This document shows, piece by piece, positions 17,253 through 26,391 of a DNA stretch of 45,301 bases. The translations under genes were made by a program, and so were the position numbers. The stretch's first letter is position 1. Each line of letters starts with the position of its first letter. This stretch comes from Lachnospiraceae bacterium (GTDB lineage: Bacteria; Bacillota; Clostridia; Lachnospirales; Lachnospiraceae): contig JAILNQ010000121.1 of the NCBI GenBank assembly GCA_024691425.1, positions 1-45,301 of the forward strand, written 5' to 3'. Below the pieces are notes generated by a model, which saw nothing but the letters and a program-made list of their open reading frames with translations, was not told the DNA's origin and made no database searches.

Positions 17253-19835
17253 TCAGTATTTTTTTCTTCTCATATATATGATCCGGACTATAAAAAGAAT
17301 TATCCCGAGACCTGACAGGCAGATTCCGGCAAGCGTGCCTTCCGGAACATATTTCATGTCAATGACATGCTCACCGGCAGGAACGTTAAAACTCATCAGG
17401 GCACCTATCGCCTGTCCGCCTTCTATCCGCTCGCCGTCGCACTTTATCTTCCAGGCTTTTTCGTACGGGATGGACACGATAACTTTGCGTTCCCTGTCGG
17501 AAGACGTGGAAAATGTAAGATGCGAGCTCTTTATCTCATTTACTTCACCGATCGCTTCGTTGAGACTGCGTGCAGATTCTCCCCATTCGGCAATCGCTGC
17601 CGGATCCTCGTAATAGAAGCACGCCTCGGTAATATCGAGCTCATCACCTTTTATCTGCATTTTTATCTCTATGTTCTCACCCGGATTGAAGCTGCCGGCG
17701 CATAACGTGTTCCAGTGATTGACGGTAAAGTATACGTCCGCCGTCTGCCCGTTCACGTACACTTCTCCGTCCTGCCGCTTGGGTGCATAGAAGTAGAAAT
17801 AAAGCGGCATACCCGACTCGGCCTTGATGTTATATACAATATATCCCTCATCCTCTGTGCGGACATAGTGCCCGCTGCCGTCTGAAGATGCTCCGATGAG
17901 CTCCGTCTCAGGCTCCGCCTTGATATATATAGGTCTGCTGTTCCAGTACGAAGCCAGCGCATTCTGCTTCTCAAAAGTATTTTCCTTTGTGATGTCGTGT
18001 TCTGCCAGTCCGTCAGGGGCTATGAATGCGAGCGGCAGTGCGTCGTCATTCCTGTATGCATGATATTTCCCTTCATACGGGAGATTTTCATAAGGCTTTT
18101 CAACCGTATCGAATCTCGAGATGTAATACTTTACTCCGAACAGATCGTCAACAAAAGATGTGCTTCCCCCGTTATAGTAAGTAAAGTATACCGTCTTGCA
18201 GAATCCGAAGTTGACGAGCCAGTCGAGAATGGCGTCCTTATCGCACGAACTGTCATGCGAAATGCCGATATATCCGAACATTGACGGATCGTTTATCGCC
18301 CTGTCAAAGTCCTTCTCGATCCGATAAAAACCGTCGTCCGTGCTTTTTACATAGGATATGACGCTGTCTATATCACGATAGTCCTCTTTGAATTCCGAGA
18401 TCTGCGGGAATTGTCCTTCTTCAGAATTGAGGCATACATACGCCGTTTTTGAACTGTAGAGCATCTCGCAGACTGAAAGGAGCAGCATGGCGGAAAATGC
18501 AGCCGTCCTTTTCCAGCCGGTTTTTACGGCAAGAAGCGTAAGACCCGTGACAGCTGCAGTAATAACCGCATTGATCACCAGTCTTCTGCCGTCAAGATAA
18601 GCATTGCCCCTCACAACAAGCCATGCCATGTACAGATAAAGGATGCCGCCGGAAATGAGCACATTCTTTTTCCACGCGCCCGGCTCTTCATCTTCTGTCA
18701 GCGAAATAAAGCCCTTGTATCCTGTCACAATGACCGCAATGCTTATGTAATACGCATATCTCCAGTAAAATCCCTCAGGATTGTTGAATCCGTGCCAGAC
18801 CGCGTCGAAACTGTTGATCCACATGCTCACGGCAACAACCGCTATAACAAAAAGGTCTGCGAGTTTTTCCCTGATGCTGAATTTTTTTGATATGAAATAT
18901 GAAACGGCAAAGAAAAATACCGCAACCGAGCAGTATATGAGAGGGCGCAGATCATTTCTCGCACATCCGCTGAACATGCCGGCAAAAAGCTGATCGAGCG
19001 GAAACCGTCTGTAAAATCCGTAATCTGCACCTTCGGTAGTCTTCTCACCGATGAGCGACAGACCTATCCTGACAAGGAAAAATGCGTCGACAAGAAGAAC
19101 CGTAGCTGCCAAGATCACTAAAGAACCAAGTTTCTTAATATACGAGATGTCCTTTATGATCCTTGAAACATACAGTACCACAAGGAATATGACCAGCATG
19201 AATCCCATGTGATAGTTCAGATAGATGAAAAGACAGGCAGATATGATGAACCATATGGGGCTTTTTTTCTCATCGAGATATTCTAAGAAGAAGAAAATGA
19301 CGAGCGGAAGAATCGAAAGAGCGCCGAAATATATCGTCAGAACAAGGTATCCGAAGAAGAACGCCGAAAATGCATAACCTGTCGAAAACAGAAGCGACAT
19401 CCACGATCTTCTGTATCTGCCGTTAAGAAGAACAGATGCCGACAGACCTGCTATCGATATCTGAAGCGAAAAGATGAGCTCGATCCCGGCGACTATTTTA
19501 TCCCCGGAAAACAGAAGGAGCAGGAACAGAAGCGGATCATGAAGCTGAAATGCGGCAAGCCCCGGAAAATCACCTCCCAGGGTTTTTGTCAGCATGTACG
19601 ACCAGTCATTGTTCGTTTTCAGTGTGTTGATGAAATACGCATAGAAATTGACGAACTCAACATCCATATCCCCCGTCAGGATCGAGTTCTGCCCGAACGG
19701 GTACATATGGCATATCGCCCAGAATGCCTGTGTCATAAGAAACGGGATCAGAAAAGCGCAAATATATTTTGCAGCTTGGCTGTCCGTGAATCTGCTTCTG
19801 ATCATTTTAGAGCTGTTGTATGTCTGCTGCTTCAT
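17253..19835 (-). CDS. YfhO family membrane protein
   Basis: The 860-aa protein has about 12 hydrophobic segments in its first half, including the typical early GDMDVEFVNFYAYF and LGGDFPG motifs, then a large extracytoplasmic domain (about 470-825) and a last membrane helix near the C-terminus followed by RRKKY. YfhO proteins are GT-C-type membrane proteins linked in Bacillus and Listeria to glycosylation of wall polymers using lipid-linked sugars. The exact substrate here is unknown. Its ATG shares one base with the stop of the upstream queuosine-precursor transporter gene. Confidence 0.87.
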   Translation of the reverse strand: MKQQTYNSSKMIRSRFTDSQAAKYICAFLIPFLMTQAFWAICHMYPFGQNSILTGDMDVEFVNFYAYFINTLKTNNDWSYMLTKTLGGDFPGLAAFQLHDPLLFLLLLFSGDKIVAGIELIFSLQISIAGLSASVLLNGRYRRSWMSLLFSTGYAFSAFFFGYLVLTIYFGALSILPLVIFFFLEYLDEKKSPIWFIISACLFIYLNYHMGFMLVIFLVVLYVSRIIKDISYIKKLGSLVILAATVLLVDAFFLVRIGLSLIGEKTTEGADYGFYRRFPLDQLFAGMFSGCARNDLRPLIYCSVAVFFFAVSYFISKKFSIREKLADLFVIAVVAVSMWINSFDAVWHGFNNPEGFYWRYAYYISIAVIVTGYKGFISLTEDEEPGAWKKNVLISGGILYLYMAWLVVRGNAYLDGRRLVINAVITAAVTGLTLLAVKTGWKRTAAFSAMLLLSVCEMLYSSKTAYVCLNSEEGQFPQISEFKEDYRDIDSVISYVKSTDDGFYRIEKDFDRAINDPSMFGYIGISHDSSCDKDAILDWLVNFGFCKTVYFTYYNGGSTSFVDDLFGVKYYISRFDTVEKPYENLPYEGKYHAYRNDDALPLAFIAPDGLAEHDITKENTFEKQNALASYWNSRPIYIKAEPETELIGASSDGSGHYVRTEDEGYIVYNIKAESGMPLYFYFYAPKRQDGEVYVNGQTADVYFTVNHWNTLCAGSFNPGENIEIKMQIKGDELDITEACFYYEDPAAIAEWGESARSLNEAIGEVNEIKSSHLTFSTSSDRERKVIVSIPYEKAWKIKCDGERIEGGQAIGALMSFNVPAGEHVIDMKYVPEGTLAGICLSGLGIILFIVRIIYMRRKKY

Positions 19836-20518
19836 CAGAATAATCTGTACTTGAGTCCGTAGTCATATGTATCTATTCCCTCAATTTTCTTGACATAGGC
19901 AATGATCGCATATGTAACGGGAGTAAATACTGTCTCGATCACGAGCTTGAAAAGATACTGGAACAATATCATAGAAATGAGCTGGCGCCCTGATATCGTC
20001 CCTGCAAAGGCTATTGATACGAAAAGAAGGGAATCGAGTGCTTCCCCTACTACTGTTGAACCTATCGTGCGGAGCCAGAGCTTATTTCCTTTTGTAATTA
20101 TTTTGAGCTTAGACAGTATTACGGAATTGGAGAACTCTCCCACCAGGTACCCTACGAAAGAAGCAAGAAGAACGCGCGGTGTTATCCCGAGAACGACTGA
20201 GAACGCGTCCTGTCCGAGCCAGTATTTCGGATAGGGAAGGTCGATCGTGATGACATATGCGATAACTGCCACAAGGTTGCATGCGAACCCTGTCCAGATC
20301 ACGATCCTCGCACTTTTGAATCCATATACTTCCGTGAATATATCCGCAAGTATATAGGTTACCGGGAAAAGAATAACTGATGCGGGAACGGATATATGCT
20401 CCGTGACGCCCCAGACTTTTTCCGCGATCAGATTCGATACTATAAGACAGGTAACAAACAGCATCCCCATGCAGAGGAACGCGCCTGAATAAGATTTTCC
20501 TTTTTCACCGTTTTCCAT
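19835..20518 (-). CDS. yhhQ: Queuosine precursor transporter, YhhQ/VUT family
   Basis: The 227-aa protein has six predicted membrane segments and the family landmarks VSNLIAEKVWG, LADIFTEVYGFKSAR and GYLVGEFSNS. YhhQ proteins import preQ0 or preQ1 (or queuine) for tRNA queuosine synthesis. Other queuosine genes are not in the window, and I saw no preQ1 riboswitch in the 111-bp upstream gap. A GGCGGA-like ribosome binding site precedes the ATG. Its stop overlaps the YfhO start, but a functional link between the two is not evident. Confidence 0.9.
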   Translation of the reverse strand: MENGEKGKSYSGAFLCMGMLFVTCLIVSNLIAEKVWGVTEHISVPASVILFPVTYILADIFTEVYGFKSARIVIWTGFACNLVAVIAYVITIDLPYPKYWLGQDAFSVVLGITPRVLLASFVGYLVGEFSNSVILSKLKIITKGNKLWLRTIGSTVVGEALDSLLFVSIAFAGTISGRQLISMILFQYLFKLVIETVFTPVTYAIIAYVKKIEGIDTYDYGLKYRLF

Positions 20519-20614
20519 TTTTTGTTCCGCCGAAGTTCTAAACTCTTTTAAATAATGACAAATTCTGATATTGTAAAAATCAATTCCTAAAGAGAATACT
20601 AATTGAAATCCGAG

Positions 20615-20620
20615 TATAAT
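20615..20620 (+). promoter_or_regulatory. -10 box of the MATE gene, close to the start codon
   Basis: A perfect TATAAT ends nine bases before the ATG at 20630, the same spacing as in front of mutS2. There is no Shine-Dalgarno sequence between, and the -35 region is weak. The mRNA probably starts within a few bases of the ATG. Confidence 0.55.
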
Positions 20621-20629
20621 TCAAGCATT

Positions 20630-22030
20630 ATGAGTGATTTATCCGTTAACGGACGTAAAAAATCAAAAGATCATACAACTGATATGACTGCTGGCAGTCC
20701 GGTCAGGCATTTACTCCTGTTTGCGCTTCCGGCACTTATCGGCAACGTATTCCAGCAGATATATAACCTTGCAGATTCCGTCATAGTCGGCCGTTTCGTC
20801 GGACCGGATGCCTTAGCTGCCGTAGGTTCATCGGCTTCGATCACCTTCATGTTCTTCGCTCTGTGTATGGGTATCGGAGGCGGCGGCGGAATAGTCGTTT
20901 CTCAGTATTACGGGGCAAAGGATGATGATAATGTCAGGAAATGCATCGTAAACACCGGATTCATCATGGTGATCTTTCCCGTTCTGTTCGGATCCATAGG
21001 ATTCGCCAGCGCTCCGGCTCTTCTTAAGCTTCTTCAGACGCCTGCGGATATACTTCCTGATGCAGCTCTTTATATACGTTACATGTGCATAGGGCTCCTG
21101 TTCGTTTCGATGTACAATTATGCATCCTCTATGCTCCGTGCGCTCGGTGACTCAAGATCTCCCCTGTATTTTCTCATTCTGTCAACCGTTCTGAATGTCT
21201 TTTTAGACATAGCTTTTGTATATAATCTGAAAATGGGCGTAAAGGGAGTTGCACTCGCTACCGTGCTTGCGCAGCTGATCGCGGCCGTAAGCTGTCTTAT
21301 ATATGCCCATAAGATCAATCCGTATTTCAAGCTTAAACGCAGTGATTATGTCATCTCTGCGCAGATGTCCTATCGGATAGTCCGGCTCGGAGTTCCTATG
21401 TCACTGCAGTTCGCCCTGATCTCCATTTCGTCGATGGCCGTCCAGCGTGTCGTCAATACATACGGAACCGTTGTCATAGCCGCGTTTACCGCAACGAACA
21501 GGATAGAGCAGCTGATCCATCAGCCGTATACTACCCTCGGAGCGTCGCTTGCAACGTTTTCCGGACAGAATTACGGCGCCGAAAAATATGACAGGGTATA
21601 CGCGGGATATAAAAAGGGCCTGCTTATCATGGCCGTACTGACATCTGTCATGATGATCGTGATGCAGTTCTTCGGAGGTGCGATAACAAGCCTTTTCGTA
21701 ACCGATGAAAGCGTTGTTGCGCTCGGGGGGGAAGGCCTTCGCATAACGAGTCTTTTCTATCTGGCCCTCGGGCTCATATATGTTGTCCGCGGAGTGCTCA
21801 CGGGTGTCGGTGATGCATTCTTCGCTCTGTTCAACGGCATTGTTGAAGTGATAGGCCGCTTCACTCTTCCTATCCTCATGACAAAATACATGGGCATGGG
21901 CGAAACCGGAATCTGGGTATCGGCAGGAGTCGTATGGGTGCTCAGCGGCGTTACTGCCTGGTGGAGATACTATACTTTCCTTCACGGCCGGATCAAACCG
22001 TCAAAGCAGACTGAATATAATGTACAGTAA
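20630..22030 (+). CDS. MATE family efflux transporter
   Basis: The 466-aa protein has about 12 membrane segments and MATE landmarks: GSPVRHLLLFALPALIGNVFQQ-type start, VGRFVGPDALAAVGSS, GGGGGIVVSQYYGAK, and LGASLATFSGQNYGAE in the second half. Such proteins export organic cations or drugs against a Na+ or H+ gradient. I chose the ATG at 20630 over a TTG nine codons earlier, because the TTG would lie upstream of the likely promoter. The gene diverges from yhhQ. No terminator is visible directly after it; a decayed GGDEF gene follows. Confidence 0.92.
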   Translation: MSDLSVNGRKKSKDHTTDMTAGSPVRHLLLFALPALIGNVFQQIYNLADSVIVGRFVGPDALAAVGSSASITFMFFALCMGIGGGGGIVVSQYYGAKDDDNVRKCIVNTGFIMVIFPVLFGSIGFASAPALLKLLQTPADILPDAALYIRYMCIGLLFVSMYNYASSMLRALGDSRSPLYFLILSTVLNVFLDIAFVYNLKMGVKGVALATVLAQLIAAVSCLIYAHKINPYFKLKRSDYVISAQMSYRIVRLGVPMSLQFALISISSMAVQRVVNTYGTVVIAAFTATNRIEQLIHQPYTTLGASLATFSGQNYGAEKYDRVYAGYKKGLLIMAVLTSVMMIVMQFFGGAITSLFVTDESVVALGGEGLRITSLFYLALGLIYVVRGVLTGVGDAFFALFNGIVEVIGRFTLPILMTKYMGMGETGIWVSAGVVWVLSGVTAWWRYYTFLHGRIKPSKQTEYNVQ

Positions 22031-22067
22031 AAAAATGTGGTAAAATCACAATATAATGGAACACTAT

Positions 22068-22199
22068 ATGACGAATGATGACATAGAACAGAAAAATCTG
22101 TCCGACAGAAAAAGAGCGGTCATCCGCTAGGGCGGAGACGAGTTCATTGCCGTCTATTCGGCAAAAGACCAGGGAAGAAATACGTTCGTCATAGGTTAA
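22068..22199 (+). pseudogene. Remnant of a GGDEF (diguanylate cyclase) gene
   Basis: A 44-codon stretch reads, with one internal stop, IR*GGDEFIAVYSAKDQGRNTF. GGDEFIAV is the signature of diguanylate cyclases, and YSAKDQGRNTF is the typical last strand of the same domain, normally about 70-80 residues further on. The stop is TAG at 22128, where the family often has Trp (TGG) or Tyr. So the gene lost most of its length and kept its promoter-like TATAAT (22052-22057), its start and two key blocks. The end overlaps the convergent acyltransferase stop. Confidence 0.75.
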
Positions 22200-23446
22200 A
22201 GCCGATATATTTCTTCTGTCGCGATCCTTGTTTTAGCCACGACATCCTTCTTATCCGGAAAACAGTAATACAGTCTGTCTTTATCGCCTATGCAGATCAC
22301 ATCACCTATCTCATACCAGAAGTAATCGCTATAGCAGCTGTAACATTTCTTCGGTCCCTGCTTATACTCAAGTTTTCCGTCGCATCCCGTGAGAGTAAAT
22401 CCGTTCAGATCATGATGAAGTTTCCCGCTGCCGACCATATACAGCGCTTTATAATCAACGATCATTCCGATCTTCACATCTGTGTCAAGGCAGTATGTTC
22501 CATTCCTGAGCTCTTCCCTGACGCATTCCCTCTCCCATTCATACCAGCCGGGTATATGAGAAAAACCGCCGGTGCCTGTATTTTCCGAAGGGACAAGCTT
22601 TCCGTATTCATCCATTACATATTCTGCCCCGCAGCTTCTGCATCTGAAAGTGATGCCGGACCCCTCGGTATTTCCTTCCGAAAGACAGTGCGGGCACTTA
22701 TACAGTATGCGGTTAAGACCGTCCGCGCGGAAGTTTTCCGCGATCCTGACGTGATTTTCCTCCTGCCACTTGAAGTAGTCAAAAGAAAAAGCTTTATCCA
22801 ATATCGCATCGATATCGGCAACAGATGTGTTCTTTATTTCTTCAGGGGTCAGGAGGCATTCCATCTTTGCAGACACTCTGACTTTTCTTTTCTGAAGGTT
22901 ATTATACAGCGGATCTCTTGCAAATGATCCGTACGTAGTTATCATTACGACCGGAACCTTCAGCGCCTTGAAAAGAACACCCATTTTTCTGGGAAGGCGT
23001 GTTGCACGTCCGTCAAATGAATAGCTCGCCTCCGGATACATCAGAACGCTCGTCTTATTGACCGAAACAGCATATTTCAGATCCGAGATCAGCGAGACAT
23101 CCGTCACGAATTTCTGTGTCGGGATGCAGCCGAGCCTGCGCATGAGCATTTCCTTTCCGACCAGTCCGTCGGAAGTGCACACTATGTTATAAGGCATAGG
23201 GATCATCCTTGAGGCGATCTCAAGGTCGAGAAAACTCGAATGGTTCATCAGTATGAGCCATGGACCGTCACCTGCGCGTTCCATATGATCTGTTTCATAT
23301 GAAAACCCGACATCATTAAGATCAGGAACCGACAGAAGCTTAACCAGCATCCTGAGGGCGCGGCTCGGCTTCATCGGCTTTATGTGTTCAGGTTTTTTGA
23401 TGGCACATACTTCTTCATATGATCTGCTGAGTGTTTTTATCTTCAT
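22196..23446 (-). CDS. PlsC-like acyltransferase with C-terminal zinc ribbon
   Basis: The N-terminal half (about 30-220) is an LPLAT acyltransferase domain: the HX4D motif is H69 to D74 in MNHSSFLD, and MYPEAS (136-141) fits the acyl-acceptor-binding block. It probably acylates a glycerol-phosphate or related acceptor at the membrane surface. After residue 245 comes an extra region with a four-cysteine zinc ribbon (C251, C254, C269, C272), then about 130 residues of unrecognised fold. This extension is unusual for 1-acylglycerol-3-phosphate acyltransferases. The start overlaps the GH120 gene stop (ATGA). Confidence 0.8.
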   Translation of the reverse strand: MKIKTLSRSYEEVCAIKKPEHIKPMKPSRALRMLVKLLSVPDLNDVGFSYETDHMERAGDGPWLILMNHSSFLDLEIASRMIPMPYNIVCTSDGLVGKEMLMRRLGCIPTQKFVTDVSLISDLKYAVSVNKTSVLMYPEASYSFDGRATRLPRKMGVLFKALKVPVVMITTYGSFARDPLYNNLQKRKVRVSAKMECLLTPEEIKNTSVADIDAILDKAFSFDYFKWQEENHVRIAENFRADGLNRILYKCPHCLSEGNTEGSGITFRCRSCGAEYVMDEYGKLVPSENTGTGGFSHIPGWYEWERECVREELRNGTYCLDTDVKIGMIVDYKALYMVGSGKLHHDLNGFTLTGCDGKLEYKQGPKKCYSCYSDYFWYEIGDVICIGDKDRLYYCFPDKKDVVAKTRIATEEIYRL

Positions 23447-25434
23447 ACCTTCGCAAACGGACCGGCAATTATTCCGTTATTCCGCTTCCTCCCATAAATA
23501 TCTGTATCGAATTCTATGCTGTTCCCCTCAGGATCCTCATACTTCTGCTCAGGTTCGAATGCCTCCCCTAGAGTTTTGGTTGTGATCATTCTGCAGTCCG
23601 GAAGAAGTCCGTCTAGGTCTGTTGCAAGCTCCCATCTATCTCCGTCGCACGTAAGCTCAAGTTTGATCTCATGTTCCGAGTCCACATAGTGATCCTTTTC
23701 CTTATCGCATGGCTTTGCACCGTTGAAATACGCATTTCCGCCTGTCCATACAGGCAGCGCTATGTAATATCTGTCGCTCGCCTCGCTGCCCATCCCGCAG
23801 TAACCCTCAAATTCCTTCTTCCACTCTTCTTCCGTCATGTATCCGCTATAGGGAGCAGTTCCTACGGTAAAATTGCTGTCGTCCCATTCGTTATCTATAA
23901 ACACGTCACACAGTTTTTTGACTCCAGGCCTTACAGGTTTCTGGACGAATATATTGTTATAAAAGCGCATGTCGCCATGCAGGATCGTCATGAATCCGGC
24001 AATCTCTGTCCTATGCGGCACATGATAAGGTGTGTATCTCGCCGATTTTTTCGTTTTCGCTCCGTTATCCACGCCTCTTCCTACTGCCGCAAAAGACCCG
24101 GCAATGAGATTATGAACGCATGCCACGCCTTGAGTAGCAAGCTTCAGCGACCTGTCGGAAAGAAGAATGTTGTTATCCACCAGAGTCGGCCCGTGGCTCA
24201 CCTCGATGAATATATCCTCACCGAGTCCGAGGTTCGCAAGATATTTCTCATTGAACAGATAGTCGTAAGGAAGGCAGTTGTCATGGAAAAGATTTGATGT
24301 AACTCTCGTTCCCTGAGCCTGCCAGTCAAGCCACAGTCCTCTTGTGCAGTGGTGGATGTGATTTTTCCTTATGATGACATCTATCGCGGCATGCATTTTG
24401 ATGCCGCTGATCTCTGCTCCTGCAAGATTCTGTTTATTGTTAATGTTGTGGATATGATTGTTCTCAATGACTGAGAAAACACCGCCTAGATGACCCACGA
24501 TCCCGGTCTGGCCGCAATCGTGAATGTCGTTATTCCTTATGATGTGCGACCCGATGTTCTCTTTGCTCCACCCTTCATTTACCGCCTGACATATGCAGTC
24601 CCTTTCGGTCTGCGTTCCGTCCTTGTATTTCCAATGAAGCCATTTATTGTCATTTTGGGGTTGAAGATACTTACCGAGAGAAATGCCGCTGCACTTCGAC
24701 TCATATATTTCGCAGTTCTCAATGATCCACCCCTTTGACCAGTGAGGGCCTATCATTCCATCCTGAAAAGCCGTCGGCGGAGCCCACTGCGTCGCCGCTT
24801 TACACACGGTAAAACCGTCAAGGGTAATATAACCTATGCCTTCTTCAGACGGAAAGAAACAGTTTCTTCTCACCGAAATCTCAACGCATTCCTGCCTTGG
24901 GTCAAGTCCTCCGAAATTCGCACGGATCACGGTCCTGCCCTCTTCCTGGACGGTATGCCACGTATATATCGTAAAATCCTTATCCCATGAAGCCAGGTTT
25001 TCCTGAGGATGCAGCACCTGCTCATAATCCGTCACTTCATACATGGATTTTCCGTTCAGGAAAACATCACCGGTATGAGCAGTATAATTTGCGTCGAACC
25101 AGTCTCCCGAAACAAGTGTCGTATAAGGATTGCAGTCTTTGAAAATGCTGTTATCCACGCCGGTTTCCCAGACATTCTCATCAATTTCTTTCCAGTCTTT
25201 TATGATCTCAGCACCTGTTATTACCGCATTTAAACGGTTCTTGGCACGATAGGTTATGCGAGCATCCTCTTTGCCCGCATTTTTCGGATCCACGTATTCC
25301 CTGTATATGCCATCGGCAACTATCACCTCATCCCCTGCCGCTGCTATAGCCGCTGCTTCAGAAATCGTAACAAACGGAGCATTCTCCGAGCCGTTCCCGC
25401 CGGGGGCGAAGTTACAGTCCACATAGTATTTCAT
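23443..25434 (-). CDS. GH120-type beta-xylosidase (right-handed beta-helix), intracellular
   Basis: The 663-aa enzyme strongly resembles, from memory, the Thermoanaerobacterium XylC founder of family GH120, including SKGWIIENCEIYESKCS, GSHIIRNNDIHDCGQ, VGHLGGVFS and GLWLDWQAQGTR. The expected nucleophile Asp is in LDWQ (D370) and the acid/base Glu in FIEVSHGP (E411). It would release xylose from xylo-oligosaccharides. The chosen ATG at 25434 has a GGAGG site seven bases upstream; the longer open frame from GTG at 25470 has none. There is no signal peptide, so it acts in the cytoplasm on imported sugars. It sits between a muramidase and an acyltransferase rather than in a xylan operon. Confidence 0.88.
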   Translation of the reverse strand: MKYYVDCNFAPGGNGSENAPFVTISEAAAIAAAGDEVIVADGIYREYVDPKNAGKEDARITYRAKNRLNAVITGAEIIKDWKEIDENVWETGVDNSIFKDCNPYTTLVSGDWFDANYTAHTGDVFLNGKSMYEVTDYEQVLHPQENLASWDKDFTIYTWHTVQEEGRTVIRANFGGLDPRQECVEISVRRNCFFPSEEGIGYITLDGFTVCKAATQWAPPTAFQDGMIGPHWSKGWIIENCEIYESKCSGISLGKYLQPQNDNKWLHWKYKDGTQTERDCICQAVNEGWSKENIGSHIIRNNDIHDCGQTGIVGHLGGVFSVIENNHIHNINNKQNLAGAEISGIKMHAAIDVIIRKNHIHHCTRGLWLDWQAQGTRVTSNLFHDNCLPYDYLFNEKYLANLGLGEDIFIEVSHGPTLVDNNILLSDRSLKLATQGVACVHNLIAGSFAAVGRGVDNGAKTKKSARYTPYHVPHRTEIAGFMTILHGDMRFYNNIFVQKPVRPGVKKLCDVFIDNEWDDSNFTVGTAPYSGYMTEEEWKKEFEGYCGMGSEASDRYYIALPVWTGGNAYFNGAKPCDKEKDHYVDSEHEIKLELTCDGDRWELATDLDGLLPDCRMITTKTLGEAFEPEQKYEDPEGNSIEFDTDIYGRKRNNGIIAGPFAKV

Positions 25435-25466
25435 ACCCTGTCCTCCTTTGAAATAAATAGCATATC

Positions 25467-26201
25467 TCACTCGATCGTTATGTTTATTTCACGGTCAGCT
25501 TCCGTATCATCCTCATCAGAAAATCTGTTATAGTAATTCATCGCTTTATTGATCCGCTTTGCAAGTCCCTGGTAATGCTCACCGTAAAACTCCGGGTACA
25601 GCGAACCGGCATATATGTCTTCGGACTTACCGGATTCAGAAATACATCTCTCAAAACCTGCCGCAAACTCCGAAGCGGCAGCATATGAATTGTCTGTTTC
25701 CTTGAGAAAATCATCCAGGCGGCATGCTATCGGATCCGCACCGGAAAGTTCATAAACTGCAAACGCGAGCTGTGCCTCGATGGAATTCCAGTTCATTTTC
25801 TGTTCCCTGCAGAAATCCTTGAAATGCTGCTGTCTGTCGCCGACATCATTCCACTGAAAAAGTCCGAGTGCGCCGCTTGATTCATTGACCGCAGACGGAT
25901 CATAATCCGGTGACTCAACCGCAATGTTGCCCATGATACCGCACGCTCCCGCAGATGAATACCCGGCCTTCAGAAGGCTTTCATAAACGATCAGCTCCTT
26001 TTCTTCAAGCGGTATTTCATCCGGAGCATCTATCGTGATCGATATGATGCGGGGTGCCTTTTTTACTTCGGCCTTTTCCTTTTTTGATACAGCAAGAACG
26101 ATAACCACGGTTATGAGTGCGAGCGAGGCTACCGCTATTGATATGTATATGAGAAGAACTCGTCTTTCCTGAATGAATGATCTGATCCTGTCGAGATTCA
26201 T
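25467..26201 (-). CDS. Membrane-anchored phage-tail-lysozyme-type muramidase
   Basis: The 244-aa protein has a short basic N-terminus, one membrane helix (about 17-38) and an outward-facing lysozyme-like domain (about 65-230). The domain begins GYSSAGACGIMGNIAVES, with E96 the likely catalytic acid, followed by GALGLFQWND, which matches the phage_lysozyme2/tail lysozyme family. It may cut peptidoglycan for wall remodelling. No phage structural genes are nearby, so it is a domesticated or housekeeping version. The gene heads the operon with the GH120 and acyltransferase genes. Confidence 0.82.
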   Translation of the reverse strand: MNLDRIRSFIQERRVLLIYISIAVASLALITVVIVLAVSKKEKAEVKKAPRIISITIDAPDEIPLEEKELIVYESLLKAGYSSAGACGIMGNIAVESPDYDPSAVNESSGALGLFQWNDVGDRQQHFKDFCREQKMNWNSIEAQLAFAVYELSGADPIACRLDDFLKETDNSYAAASEFAAGFERCISESGKSEDIYAGSLYPEFYGEHYQGLAKRINKAMNYYNRFSDEDDTEADREINITIE

Positions 26202-26244
26202 GTTTCCTGACTGCCTGAAAGCTTTCTATGATTTTATGTATCGT

Positions 26245-26275
26245 ATTATATCATAACCGCTATGGTATCATTCAA
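26245..26275 (-). promoter_or_regulatory. Extended -10 promoter of the muramidase-GH120-acyltransferase operon
   Basis: TGATATAAT on the minus strand places a perfect TATAAT at 26245-26250 with the TG of an extended -10. A TTGAAT (26270-26275) lies 19 bp further up, longer than the ideal spacing. The start codon is at 26201. Confidence 0.55.
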
Positions 26276-26391
26276 CCGTGACCGTCCAAATGCAAGTCTG
26301 TTATTTTTCGTTATTATATGGTAATCTATTATCATCGAAGAGCGCGATTTCTTCGCTTTTTTTATCGGACAGAAATATCCTTTGGTGTTTT

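Noticed and set aside
19500-20630. preQ1 riboswitch ahead of the queuosine-precursor transporter gene
   Set aside because: The 111-bp upstream region shows neither the preQ1 stem-loop nor the A-rich tail pattern.
25435-25470. Longer GH120 N-terminus from the GTG at 25470
   Set aside because: The GGAGG site lies between this GTG and the ATG at 25434, and family members begin at the MKYYVD-like position.
25467-26201. Prophage remnant because of the tail-lysozyme domain
   Set aside because: The domain is membrane-anchored, and no phage structural, integrase or attachment sequences lie around it.
26278-26391. Upstream GTG start for the 7TM hybrid kinase
   Set aside because: No ribosome binding site, the first 38 residues look like translated intergenic sequence, and the ATG at 26392 gives a normal start.
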